Of a DNA stretch of 64,000 nt, positions 35,664 to 44,971 are shown piece by piece. Origin of the DNA: JBFJKD01 sp041600415 (lineage in GTDB: Bacteria; Pseudomonadota; Gammaproteobacteria; Pseudomonadales; Porticoccaceae); the NCBI GenBank assembly GCA_041600415.1, contig JBFIKF010000004.1, positions 186,001 to 250,000 on the forward strand, in the 5' to 3' direction. Numbering within the stretch: position 1 is the stretch's first letter; every line of letters begins with the position of its first letter. Under the pieces are notes generated by a model, which was given only the letters and a program-made list of their open reading frames with translations, did no database searches and was not told where the DNA came from. A program made the position numbers and the translations under genes.

Positions 35664-36824
35664 CTATTTGTACGCCACGCCAATACTGCCGATGGTTTCC
35701 CTAGCGATAATGGTTTTCATAATCTGCGCCGTACCATCGCCGATTTGTAGACCCATTACATCGCGCAGCCGTTGCTGGTGGGGCAGATCCATGGTGTAGC
35801 CGTAGTGGCCATGCAGCAACAGGCAATTTTGAATAATATCCGTGGACCACTTGGGCCCCATCCACTTCACCATCGCCGCTTCCTTGGTATGCTCGATACC
35901 GCGATCGCGCATGGCCAGAGTCTGATAGCACAGGGCGCGCACCGCCGCCAGCATACTTTCGTGTTCGGCAAGTGGAAAGGTCGTCCCCTGAAATTTAGCC
36001 AGCGGACGCCCAAATGCCTCGCGCTTCTGAATGTATTGCCAGGTCTCGTCAACCGACGCCTGCGCCGAACCAATGCACTGCAGCGCGATAAGCACCCGAC
36101 TCAGGTCAAACCCCACCATGACCTTGGTGAAACCTTCACCCTCCTTTCCGAGTAAACAGGTTTCAGGAATTTCCACATCATCAAAAAACACCTGCCCGCG
36201 ACCAACCGCTTTGGTGCCCACATCATCGAAACTGGTACAGGTCACCCCCGGCACATCGAGGGGCGCCAAAAACGCCGAGACGCCGTGAGCGCCGGGTTTG
36301 TTTTGGTCGGTGCGCGCGAACAACAGCATCATCTCTGCCTGATCGCTGTAAGTGATGGAGGTTTTTTCTCCATTCAGTATGTAACGATCACCCTTTTTTT
36401 CGGCCTTGACCATCAGGCTAGCCGCATCCGACCCACCGCGGGGCTCCGTCAAACCCAGTTGAATCAATATCTCCCCGGCGGCCACTTTCGGTAGAATATC
36501 TGCTTTCATGTCCTCGCTGCCGTGATCCTGAATCACACCGCCGATAAGCGGCGACGTCATGCAGGGGTAGCTCAGACTGAGATCGGCATAGGCAATCGCT
36601 TCACACACCAGGCCGGCTACCACACTGGACCCACCAATCCCGCCATATTCCTCCCCCAGAGTCGGCGCCACCAGGCCAAGGGCGCCCATTTCCCGCAATA
36701 ATTTGCGATCAATAATATTGACTTTATCGCGGGCCAGGTAGCCGTCCTTAAGCCGTTCGCGAGCAAAGCGTTCGGCGGTGTCCTTAATAAATAAATCTTC
36801 TTCCGACAACCAGGGCATAGTCAT
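35664..36824 (-). CDS. Acyl-CoA dehydrogenase with Asp at the catalytic-base position (cyclohexanecarboxyl-CoA dehydrogenase type)
   Basis: 386 residues with the normal three-domain acyl-CoA dehydrogenase layout: helical N-domain, FAD-binding LTEPRGGSDAASL and C-terminal helical bundle with the KREAFGRPLAKFQG motif. At the position where many family members have Glu (Y-E-G-T) this protein has Asp (QIGDGTAQI). From family knowledge, an Asp base here is typical of cyclohexanecarboxyl-CoA dehydrogenases (AliB/BadJ-like). Together with the CoA ligase 39 nt upstream it would activate and oxidise a cyclic or branched acid. It is the last gene of the seven-gene minus-strand operon. Substrate is inferred. 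Confidence 0.85.
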   Translation of the reverse strand: MTMPWLSEEDLFIKDTAERFARERLKDGYLARDKVNIIDRKLLREMGALGLVAPTLGEEYGGIGGSSVVAGLVCEAIAYADLSLSYPCMTSPLIGGVIQDHGSEDMKADILPKVAAGEILIQLGLTEPRGGSDAASLMVKAEKKGDRYILNGEKTSITYSDQAEMMLLFARTDQNKPGAHGVSAFLAPLDVPGVTCTSFDDVGTKAVGRGQVFFDDVEIPETCLLGKEGEGFTKVMVGFDLSRVLIALQCIGSAQASVDETWQYIQKREAFGRPLAKFQGTTFPLAEHESMLAAVRALCYQTLAMRDRGIEHTKEAAMVKWMGPKWSTDIIQNCLLLHGHYGYTMDLPHQQRLRDVMGLQIGDGTAQIMKTIIARETIGSIGVAYK

Positions 36825-36863
36825 GTATTTTCCTCGTGCTTTCAGCGTGTAACGTTAGTGAAT

Positions 36864-38510
36864 TTATTGCGCAGGATTGCGTAAGGTTTTTGCAATTTCG
36901 CGTAGTTCAAATTTCTGTATTTTCCCACTGGCAGTGCGCGGCATTGCGGAAATTATCTCGAGATGTTCCGGAAAATAATTTTTCGCAAGCTTGTGCTTAA
37001 CAAGAAATTCTTTCATATCACTAAACGTAAATGTTTTTCCTTCCTCAAGAGTTACGAAACAGCAACCGATTTCGCCGAGACGCTCATCAGGCATGGCAAC
37101 CACCGCACAATCCAGGATATCAGGATGGGTATACAGCAGGTTTTCAACTTCGACGATTGGGATATTCTCGCCACCACGAATAATAATATCTTTGGAGCGC
37201 CCGGTGATACGGATATAACCGTCCTTGTCCATGGTTGCCAAATCGCCGGTGTCAAAAAACCCTTCGGCATCCAGCTGATAGGCATCGGGGTTTTTCAAAT
37301 ATCCGATAAACGTCGAGGGACTGGCTTCTACCAGACGACCCTCCATGCCGGGCGGTAGCGGGTTGTTTTGATCGTCGACCACCTTGACTGCACTGCCGGG
37401 CACCGCTTTGCCATCGGTACCCACAATTTTTTCGCGCGGATCATTCAGCTGAGTTGTGGTCACCACGCCACATTCTGTCATACCCCATACCGCAATTAAA
37501 TGGATGTCGAGCTGTGCGATCGCTTTTTCTGCGAGAACTCTCGGAATAGGCGCACCGCCGCACACAAATATTCGAAAACGCTCGGAATTACATTCGTCCG
37601 CACTTTCCGAGTTAGTTAAATCCGACAGAAAGGGCGTCGCGCCCATGGCAAACGATGCCTGCTCGTCAGCCATCAGGCGCCACGCCAAACCTACATTCCA
37701 GGTATCCAGTAAAATTGCCTTGGTTTTCAGCACAATCGGTAACCACATGCCCGCCAGAAAACCGGTTAAATGGGCCAGCGGAGAACCCATAAAAATATTG
37801 TCATCCTCATTCAACGCGCAGCGCTCAATCATCTGATGCACGCTAAACAAAAACGTATTAGCGCTATGCATAACACCTTTGGGCATACCCGTTGTCCCTG
37901 AGGTGTACATCAGCAAGATTACGTCGTTGGGATTTAATTCTCGCTCCTTGAAAAGGGCCACTGTGTCGCCTGAGGGTCGATGATTAAGTAACGCATTCTC
38001 AAAACTGTTTTCACCCTCGCCACCGACTACGAACAAGTGCTGCAGGTGAGGTAATTCGCCGCGCATTTCCTCCAACATTTTTTCATGGTCAAAACCACGA
38101 AACAATTTGGGTATGATCAACACTTTCGATTCAGCGTAGTCCACCATAAACGATAATTCGCGATCGCGAAAAATCGGCATCAGCGGATTACTCACTGCGC
38201 CAATGCGCAGACAGGCAAGGTGAATAACCACAAATTCCCACCAGTTGGGCAATTGAAACGACACCACGTCCTGCTTTTCGATGCCATAGTGCGCCAGTGC
38301 TGCGGCTACATGATTAGCGCGCTCATTCAGCTGGCGATAGGTGACGGCAATTTTTTTTCCGCTCTCGGCACGATAATCGACAATCGCTATTTCATCGGGG
38401 TTTTTCGCCACCGCCGCTGCAAAGTAATCCAGTAAATTTTTGTCGTGCCACCAACCTTCGCGCCGCATTTTTTCTGCTCGGGCTATCGGCAAAATAGGGT
38501 CAACTATCAT
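36864..38510 (-). CDS. AMP-forming acyl-CoA ligase
   Basis: 548 residues, full length. The adenylate-forming core motifs are in order: A3 LLMYTSGTTGMPKGVMHS, A5 WGMTECG, A7 DTGDLATMDKDGYIRITGR and A10 PRTASGKIQKFEL with the catalytic Lys. The N-terminus (MRREGWWHDKNLLDYF, then SFQLPNWWEFVVIHLACLRIGAVSNPL) resembles cyclohexanecarboxylate-CoA ligases (AliA-like). It converts a carboxylic acid, ATP and CoA to the acyl-CoA that feeds the neighbouring dehydrogenases and carboxylase. It occupies the operon position that AtuH fills in Pseudomonas terpenoid clusters. Confidence 0.87.
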   Translation of the reverse strand: MIVDPILPIARAEKMRREGWWHDKNLLDYFAAAVAKNPDEIAIVDYRAESGKKIAVTYRQLNERANHVAAALAHYGIEKQDVVSFQLPNWWEFVVIHLACLRIGAVSNPLMPIFRDRELSFMVDYAESKVLIIPKLFRGFDHEKMLEEMRGELPHLQHLFVVGGEGENSFENALLNHRPSGDTVALFKERELNPNDVILLMYTSGTTGMPKGVMHSANTFLFSVHQMIERCALNEDDNIFMGSPLAHLTGFLAGMWLPIVLKTKAILLDTWNVGLAWRLMADEQASFAMGATPFLSDLTNSESADECNSERFRIFVCGGAPIPRVLAEKAIAQLDIHLIAVWGMTECGVVTTTQLNDPREKIVGTDGKAVPGSAVKVVDDQNNPLPPGMEGRLVEASPSTFIGYLKNPDAYQLDAEGFFDTGDLATMDKDGYIRITGRSKDIIIRGGENIPIVEVENLLYTHPDILDCAVVAMPDERLGEIGCCFVTLEEGKTFTFSDMKEFLVKHKLAKNYFPEHLEIISAMPRTASGKIQKFELREIAKTLRNPAQ

Positions 38511-38562
38511 AACTTCTTCCTCGTATAACGATATTATTAGGTTACAGTCGCGGCGCTCGTGT

Positions 38563-40365
38563 TTAGTACACCAAATCTACGGGCACGGCCACCGACATGG
38601 CCAGCATTTGTTGCGCATAGGTTTTACCCTGCACATCGACATTTAACGACGCCACGCCCCCCTCGCCGAGGGCGTTTTCAAGTACAAAGTTCATAGCGCC
38701 AATACCGGGTAAATCAAAGCGCGTAACGTCCCCCTGCAACACGTGGGAAAACCAATCGGCGACTCTTTCCGGGGTCAGTGCCGCGCGCAGGTAGGGCAGA
38801 TATTCCGCTTTGCGGGCAATTACGCCGATATTGGCATTGTCGCCTTTATCACCACTGCGTGCGACTGCCAGTGATAGTAACGGTACCATTTTTGCGTACC
38901 CGGGCTCCGGAGTTGCCGCCGACCCTGCGCTGACAGGTATTTTCATCTCCGGTGTAAAGCTCGTACCGCCAGGGAACGGAGGCGCACAACTATGCCGGAC
39001 GCCATCTACGTCGATCTCAACTGAAACCAACTTTTTTTCCAGCAAAAAAGAATAGAGGCGTACTACCGGCGATACTTTTGGTCGTCCCGGCGCCCCGGCC
39101 GCACAGCGGCCCGTGGTAGAACTTAACGCGGAACCCATTGCCTCGCGGGTAAACAGATCCACCCCCTGCGCCATATCGTGGTGTACCGACATTTTCAACA
39201 CCACCTCACTACTCGGCGCCTGGCGTTCAAACTGCGCGGGATTCCACAACGCATTGGCGCCCAGCAGGTCTATGCGGGTTTTGCGAAAGTCAGGCCAGCC
39301 GCGCTCGCTAAACAGGCGACTGCTACGACGCAATATAGCCCGCCCCATGGCGCGGGCCTTGGCCTCTGCGTCAAATCCGGTAATAGTTTGTGTAAAGGTG
39401 GCACGATAGCCATCAGGAAAAGTCGCGCATACTTTATAGGTCTCCGTGGGCGGATAACCCTTCGCGCCGCTTACCAGTACGCGATCATCGCCATGATCCA
39501 TCAGGGTGACCTGGGAGAAATCACACACTACGTCGGGCACGATATAGGCCTGCGGATCGCCTATTTCATATAGCATCTGCTCCCCCACAGTATGCGCGGA
39601 CACCAAACCACCTGTACCCCTGGGTTTGGTAATCACAAAAGTGCCATCCTCGGCGCATTCAGCGATGGGATACCCCATATTGTCCCAACCATCGCAGGAC
39701 AATTGCCAATCGGTAAAATTCCCCCCCGTAACCTGACAGCCACATTCGATCAGGTGTCCCGCCAGAGTGCCTGCCGCGAGGCGATTGTAATCGTTCGCGG
39801 ACCAGCCAAATTCGTGAATCAACGGCCCCAGCGTGACGGCACTATCGACAACCCGTCCGGTGATCACAATATCCGCCCCAGCAGCCAGCGCCTGCGCAAT
39901 GGGAAAGGCGCCGAGGTAGGCGTTGATACTCGCGATTTTTTTCGGAAACGGTTCGCCGGTAAACATTTCCCTGACGCCACTGGCACGCAACTGTTGCTCG
40001 CGGTCGAGTAAATCGTCACCTTCTACAATCGCGATTTTAAGATCGACACCTGCCTCTTCGGTTACCTGCTGAATTGCTTTCTGACAGGCTTTTAGATTGA
40101 CACCGCCGGCATTTGCCACTACGCGAATACCCTGCGCGGCGATTTGCTTGATCAGTGGCTGAAGAATACCGGTAACAAAATCGGTAGCATAACCGGCATC
40201 CTCCGAACGGCTTTTGGCCTTGGCGAGAATGGACATGGTGACTTCGGCGAGATAATCGAATACCAGATAATCAACCCCACCGGATTTAACCAGTTGCGCG
40301 GCGCCCTCTGAGCTGTCGCCCCAGTAACCCGCCGCGCCACCAATTTTTACAATTTTATCGCCCAT
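38563..40365 (-). CDS. atuA: AtuA-like DUF1446 protein
   Basis: 600 residues from ATG 40365 (GAGA 6 nt upstream; an ATG four codons earlier is also possible). DUF1446 occupies about 1-450: VKIGGAAGYWGDSSEGA, VANAGGVNLKACQ, DIVITGRVVDSA and AHLIECGCQVTGGNFTDW-like segments (the real start is AGHLIEC). A C-terminal ferredoxin-like AtuA domain includes ARSGDKGDNANIGVIAR. AtuA is required for acyclic terpene use in Pseudomonas but has no assigned reaction. The same gene recurs next to biotin-dependent acyl-CoA carboxylases in many bacteria. It lies in the middle of this operon, between the carboxylase alpha subunit and the ligase. Confidence 0.88.
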   Translation of the reverse strand: MGDKIVKIGGAAGYWGDSSEGAAQLVKSGGVDYLVFDYLAEVTMSILAKAKSRSEDAGYATDFVTGILQPLIKQIAAQGIRVVANAGGVNLKACQKAIQQVTEEAGVDLKIAIVEGDDLLDREQQLRASGVREMFTGEPFPKKIASINAYLGAFPIAQALAAGADIVITGRVVDSAVTLGPLIHEFGWSANDYNRLAAGTLAGHLIECGCQVTGGNFTDWQLSCDGWDNMGYPIAECAEDGTFVITKPRGTGGLVSAHTVGEQMLYEIGDPQAYIVPDVVCDFSQVTLMDHGDDRVLVSGAKGYPPTETYKVCATFPDGYRATFTQTITGFDAEAKARAMGRAILRRSSRLFSERGWPDFRKTRIDLLGANALWNPAQFERQAPSSEVVLKMSVHHDMAQGVDLFTREAMGSALSSTTGRCAAGAPGRPKVSPVVRLYSFLLEKKLVSVEIDVDGVRHSCAPPFPGGTSFTPEMKIPVSAGSAATPEPGYAKMVPLLSLAVARSGDKGDNANIGVIARKAEYLPYLRAALTPERVADWFSHVLQGDVTRFDLPGIGAMNFVLENALGEGGVASLNVDVQGKTYAQQMLAMSVAVPVDLVY

Positions 40366-40450
40366 ATAAATTCTCATGTTTGCGTACGGAATTATTGCAC
40401 CGTGCTATTTATTCAACGCGTAACTTTTTCGTCAAAAAACTCCCAGTCGA

Positions 40451-42448
40451 TCAGCTTACTGGTGTAATTTCCGATTCAAGGGCCACCAATACCGACGCGA
40501 TATCCACCTGCTGCTGCGCAACCACATGTATGGTTGCCACGGTGCCCTCACTATCGGCAACCAGCTGATGGAACATTTTCATTGCTTCCAGTGTCACCAG
40601 CACCTGGCCCTTGCTGACCCTGTCGCCTGGCGCAACCGACACCTCAACAATTTTGCCGCTCATGGGTGCTCGCAATAAGCCATTCGCGCTACTCGCTTCC
40701 CGTCGCTCGGAAAAACTGACACAACGGTAATAACTGGTGATGCCGGACACATCCAACGCGAGTCGCCCATCGTCGAGAAACGCGTACCAGGCTCCGCGCA
40801 ATTGTCCATATTCCAGAAACTGGACAGCACCCGCCAGACCCACTGGCGCCGCGATCAACTCCAGTTGACACACCTCCCCATCGCGCCGGGTAAGCGTATA
40901 CTTTGAAGCGTCCTGTTCGAGCCGCACCGTCTCGGGTTGATCCTCATCGCTCTGCACACGCAGTGGCCAGGATAATGTGCCGGTGCTACACCAGCCGTAA
41001 TTGCGCGCGCTGGCAACCGCCGAGACTTCAACGATAATTCCTCGCTGTGACAATAACACCGCCGCCAGCGCTGTTGCGGCCCCGTCACTTTGAGGTCTGG
41101 CGCACAGCTGTGGACGTTCCGCTAGAAACGCGGTAGTCGCGCCACCATCAGCAAAATCGGACTCGCGCAAAATATTCTGCAGAAATTCCCGATTGGTCAC
41201 CACGCCCAGTAGCCGGGTATCCTCAAGCGCAGTGCGCAAACGTCGCAGCGCCTGATCGCGATTGACGCCATGGGCGATAATCTTTGCCAGCATCGGATCG
41301 TAGTGGGGAGTAACCTGCTGACCTTCAATAATGCCACTGTCAACGCGAACCCCGGTATTTTCGGCCGGGCGCCACGCGACAATGCGCCCTGTTTGCGGCA
41401 GGTAATTCGCACTCGGGTCTTCGGCATACAGACGCACCTCGATAGCATGCCCGTTCAGTTCAATCTGCTCCTGGGCCAACGGCAGTGCCTCGCCGGCCGC
41501 TACCCGCAACTGCCATTCCACCAGATCGAGTCCAGTGACCAGTTCGGTCACCGGGTGCTCCACCTGCAGGCGCGTATTCATTTCCATAAAATAAAAGTTA
41601 CCGCTGGCGTCGAGCAAAAACTCCACGGTGCCCGCCCCCACGTAGTTCACCGCTCGCGCCACAGCGACAGCGGCTAGGCCCATACGCTCGCGCAGCTCGG
41701 CGTTTACCGCTGGAGATGGCGCTTCCTCCAGCACTTTTTGGTGACGGCGCTGCACAGAACAATCCCGTTCGCCGAGATGTAAAATCGTTCCATGCCGATC
41801 GCCAAATACCTGCACTTCGACGTGGCGCACGTCCAGTAACGCTTTTTCCAGTAATACAGCGCCGCTCCCAAAGGCGCTGCGCGCTTCCGCCGTCGCCTTG
41901 AGTAGCGCGTCGTTAAATTCCCCTGCCGCCGCCACCAGGCGCATACCGCGACCACCGCCGCCCATCGCCGCCTTGATCATCACCGGGTAGCCAATGCGAT
42001 CCGCTTCGGCACGCAGAAATTCAGGGTCCTGATGGTCTCCTTCGTACCCCGGTGCGCAGGGCACACCGGCGGCAATAACCCGCGCCCGCGCCCCGCTTTT
42101 ATTTCCCATGATCTCGATAGCCTCGGGATCTGGACCAATAAACACCAGTCCAGCATCAATACAGGCGCGGGCAAATGCGGCATTTTCAGAAAAAAATCCA
42201 TAACCGGGATGGATGGCCTCGGCACCGCTTTGTCGCGCTGCCGACAATATTGCCGCACTGTTCAGGTAGGAGTCGCCGACCGGTGCGGCACCAATGCGCA
42301 GCGCCTCGACCGCCGCTGCGACATGGGGGGCATCGCGATCCCCATCGCTGTACACCGCCACCGTGTGATAACCCAGCGCCCGCGCACCGCGTATGATTCT
42401 CACCGCAATTTCACCGCGGTTGGCAATTAGTATGCGGTTAAAAGCCAC
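40451..42448 (-). CDS. atuF: Biotin-dependent acyl-CoA carboxylase alpha subunit (geranyl-/3-methylcrotonyl-CoA type)
   Basis: 665 residues from GTG 42448, which has GAGAGG 7 nt upstream and follows the hydratase stop by 2 nt; a longer start would overlap that gene. The biotin carboxylase domain covers about 1-450 (FNRILIANRGEIAVRIIRGA, HPGYGFFSENAAFA, MGGGGRGMRL, EMNTRLQVEHPVTE). A linker follows, then a C-terminal biotinyl domain with EAMKM carrying the biotinylated Lys. It carboxylates biotin with bicarbonate and ATP; the beta subunit encoded upstream in the operon transfers CO2 to the acyl-CoA. The alpha sequence alone does not separate AtuF from LiuD. Confidence 0.85.
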   Translation of the reverse strand: MAFNRILIANRGEIAVRIIRGARALGYHTVAVYSDGDRDAPHVAAAVEALRIGAAPVGDSYLNSAAILSAARQSGAEAIHPGYGFFSENAAFARACIDAGLVFIGPDPEAIEIMGNKSGARARVIAAGVPCAPGYEGDHQDPEFLRAEADRIGYPVMIKAAMGGGGRGMRLVAAAGEFNDALLKATAEARSAFGSGAVLLEKALLDVRHVEVQVFGDRHGTILHLGERDCSVQRRHQKVLEEAPSPAVNAELRERMGLAAVAVARAVNYVGAGTVEFLLDASGNFYFMEMNTRLQVEHPVTELVTGLDLVEWQLRVAAGEALPLAQEQIELNGHAIEVRLYAEDPSANYLPQTGRIVAWRPAENTGVRVDSGIIEGQQVTPHYDPMLAKIIAHGVNRDQALRRLRTALEDTRLLGVVTNREFLQNILRESDFADGGATTAFLAERPQLCARPQSDGAATALAAVLLSQRGIIVEVSAVASARNYGWCSTGTLSWPLRVQSDEDQPETVRLEQDASKYTLTRRDGEVCQLELIAAPVGLAGAVQFLEYGQLRGAWYAFLDDGRLALDVSGITSYYRCVSFSERREASSANGLLRAPMSGKIVEVSVAPGDRVSKGQVLVTLEAMKMFHQLVADSEGTVATIHVVAQQQVDIASVLVALESEITPVS

Positions 42449-42450
42449 GG

Positions 42451-43275
42451 CTATTCCTCTCCCGACAAAGAGAACCAACGCGCCCTGCGTTTTTCCACGA
42501 ACGCAGCCTGTCCTTCTCGCCCTTCACCACCGCGATTGAGTTCCGAGAAACGCGCGGCGGCAAATTCAATCAGGCTGTCATCCAGCCCTCCGGCAGCCGC
42601 GTTCATAATCTCCTTGGTCACCGCACAGGCGCGCGGCCCGCAGGCTGCAATCTTTTCCAGCAGTTGCGTCAGCTGTTGCTCCCCTTCCTCCGGTGTATGA
42701 AACAAATAATGCGCCACACCCAACTGAAAGGCCTCTTCACCGCTAATACGACCACCGGTCAGGGCCATATGGCGCGCCCTGCTCAAACCGATACGGCGCA
42801 CCACATAGGGCGCGATCTGGGCAGGGGCCACCCCCAACGTCGTCTCCGGCATGCCCATTTTGGCGTTGGCGGCCACCAAAGTGATATCCATCAGACAGGC
42901 AAAACCAAACCCGCCACCCATGGCCGCACCTTCCACAAAGGCGATGGTGGTTTGCGGTAATTCGGCAATTTTTCTAAACAGCTGCCCGGCGCGCACATTG
43001 CGCTCGTACACCGGATCCTGGTCCCCCGTTTGGCCCTCTACCTGCGCGCGCCGCTCCTTAATGTCACCACCCGCGCAAAAGTTGTGGTCCGCACCGCGCA
43101 ATACCAGTGCGCGGATATGATGGTTACCTGCGAGATACTCTGCCACCGCCTGCAATTCCTCGCTCATACGGTTATTCATTGCGTTGCGTAACGCCGGGCG
43201 ATTCAGCACGATGTTCAGGCATCCCTGTTGCTGGCTTAACAACAAGGTTTCACAGCTGGGCAATGCGGTGTTCAT
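42451..43275 (-). CDS. atuE: Isohexenylglutaconyl-/3-methylglutaconyl-CoA hydratase-like crotonase
   Basis: 274 residues from ATG 43275 with GAGAG upstream. Crotonase fold: LNRPALRNAMN, CAGGDIKERR and EGAAMGGGFGFACLMD. The first crotonase Glu is Gly124, while the second is kept as Glu144 in MPETTLGVAPAQIAPYVV. This pattern and the PAQIAP motif are those of AtuE/LiuC-type hydratases, which add water to glutaconyl-type CoA esters made by the carboxylase. The gene sits between the beta and alpha carboxylase genes, exactly as liuC does between liuB and liuD. Confidence 0.87.
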   Translation of the reverse strand: MNTALPSCETLLLSQQQGCLNIVLNRPALRNAMNNRMSEELQAVAEYLAGNHHIRALVLRGADHNFCAGGDIKERRAQVEGQTGDQDPVYERNVRAGQLFRKIAELPQTTIAFVEGAAMGGGFGFACLMDITLVAANAKMGMPETTLGVAPAQIAPYVVRRIGLSRARHMALTGGRISGEEAFQLGVAHYLFHTPEEGEQQLTQLLEKIAACGPRACAVTKEIMNAAAGGLDDSLIEFAAARFSELNRGGEGREGQAAFVEKRRARWFSLSGEE

Positions 43276-43302
43276 GTGGCTCTCATTTATATCCCCACGC
43301 AC

Positions 43303-44922
43303 TTACATGCGCGCTACACCAAAGGTGTTGGGGCTTAAGCGCGTGCGCTCGCAGCGCACGCAAATATCCAGCAATTCAATCAATAACTGCCGGGTTTTGC
43401 GCGGATCAATAATACCCTCATCCCAGACCTGGGACGTGCAATACAACGCCCGCGAGTACTGGTCGTAATACTCGATAATTTCTTTGTGCTGCTGATCGAG
43501 AAACGCCCTGTCCACCGGCTCGCCGCGACTGTTCTGTTTACCTTCGTAAACGATCGACATGACCGTGGCTGCCTGCTCACCGCCCATTACCGCCAACCGG
43601 CTGTTGGGCCAGGCAAACAAAAACCGCGGGTCGAAGGAGCGACCGCACATGGCGTAATTGCCCGCCCCAAAAGACGCCCCCACCAGAATAGTTATCTTCG
43701 GGACGGTGGCGTTAGCCACTGCCTGAATCATCTTGGCGCCGTTAACGATCATGCCCTTTTGTTCCGAATCCACGCCGACAATAAAACCCGTGGTGTTCTG
43801 CAAAAATAAAATCGGGCGATTGGCCTGACAACACAACTGAATAAACTGTGTCGCTTTGTTTGCCCCCTCGTTGGTGATCGGGCCATTATTGCCGATAATA
43901 CCGCAGGGCTGGCCACCGATCTCGGCGAAACCACAGATAGTGTAGGGGTCATAGCTCGGTTTGAACTCCATAAACTCCGAGCCGTCCACCACCCGCGCAA
44001 TAATTTCCCGGCAGTCGCAGGGTTGTTTGTAATCCACCGGCACCAGCCCGCACAGTTCGTCGATGGGGTACAAGGGCTCCTGGTAATCATTAACCGTTCT
44101 GGGCGGCAGGCGATCATTCCAGCGCAACTGGCGCACGATCTCGCGGCAAATTTCGATGCTGTGGGCATCGTCTTCCGCGACAAATTCAGCCAGCCCGGAG
44201 ATACGGGCGTGCATGTCGGCGCCACCCAGTTCCTCTTCCCCGGTGATTTCTCCGGTCGCCGCCTTGAGTAACGGCGGACCGGCCAAAAACGCCCGCGCCT
44301 GGTTGCGTACAAAAATATTGTAATCTGACATACCCGGCACGTAGGCGCCGCCAGCGGTGGAATTGCCATGCACCACGGTAATTTGTGGAATTCCGGCCGC
44401 TGAAGCCTGAGCCTGCTTTTTAAAGCGGTTGCCGCCCTGATTAAACCCGATATGCTGGTTCAGCAGGTTACCGCCGCCGCTTTGCATCAGTGAAATAAAC
44501 GGCAGACACGCGGTCCTGGCGATATCCTGTGCGCGATGCAGCTTGTCATAAGTCTTGGATTGATTGGTGCCGCCCTTGATCGCTGCGTCATTAATGTAAA
44601 TCATGCAGCGGGTACCGCAGACAATACCAATGCCGACGATAATGCTGGAACCAAATACATTTTCGACGCCGTCGTCGTCGTGCTCCCCAAGCCCGGCCAA
44701 CGTGGCCAGTTCGATAAAGGGCGCGCCCGGATCCAGCAACAGGGCGAGGCGCTCACGGGGCAATATCTGGCCACGCTGCTCGAACAAATCTCGCTTGCTG
44801 GCGGACACTATGTGTACCTGCTGTTCAAGGCGGCGCACCTCGTCCACCAGCACCAGCATGTCCTCGCGATTTTGGCAATAGGTCGCGCTGTTTTTATCCA
44901 CCCTGGATTGCAATACCGACAT
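43303..44922 (-). CDS. atuC: Acyl-CoA carboxylase beta subunit (geranyl-CoA carboxylase-like carboxyltransferase)
   Basis: 539 residues. Carboxyltransferase N- and C-domains are complete: INDAAIKGGTNQSKTYDK, SGGGNLLNQ, VVHGNSTAGGAYVPGMSDY, FLAGPPLLKAATGEITGEEEL, NTTGFIVGVDSEQKG and GASFGAGNYAMCGRSFDPR. The variants RAFLAGPPLLKAATGE and GNSTAGGAY with GMSDY look closer, from memory, to geranyl-CoA carboxylase AtuC than to methylcrotonyl-CoA carboxylase LiuB, which usually reads G[ST]CTAGGAYVPAM. With the alpha subunit it would carboxylate a 3-methyl-2-enoyl-CoA. The AtuC/LiuB distinction should be treated as tentative. Confidence 0.82.
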   Translation of the reverse strand: MSVLQSRVDKNSATYCQNREDMLVLVDEVRRLEQQVHIVSASKRDLFEQRGQILPRERLALLLDPGAPFIELATLAGLGEHDDDGVENVFGSSIIVGIGIVCGTRCMIYINDAAIKGGTNQSKTYDKLHRAQDIARTACLPFISLMQSGGGNLLNQHIGFNQGGNRFKKQAQASAAGIPQITVVHGNSTAGGAYVPGMSDYNIFVRNQARAFLAGPPLLKAATGEITGEEELGGADMHARISGLAEFVAEDDAHSIEICREIVRQLRWNDRLPPRTVNDYQEPLYPIDELCGLVPVDYKQPCDCREIIARVVDGSEFMEFKPSYDPYTICGFAEIGGQPCGIIGNNGPITNEGANKATQFIQLCCQANRPILFLQNTTGFIVGVDSEQKGMIVNGAKMIQAVANATVPKITILVGASFGAGNYAMCGRSFDPRFLFAWPNSRLAVMGGEQAATVMSIVYEGKQNSRGEPVDRAFLDQQHKEIIEYYDQYSRALYCTSQVWDEGIIDPRKTRQLLIELLDICVRCERTRLSPNTFGVARM

Positions 44923-44971
44923 CTTCGCACCTTTACAAATTATTTCCGCGCATCGCTTTTATCGGACGGCA

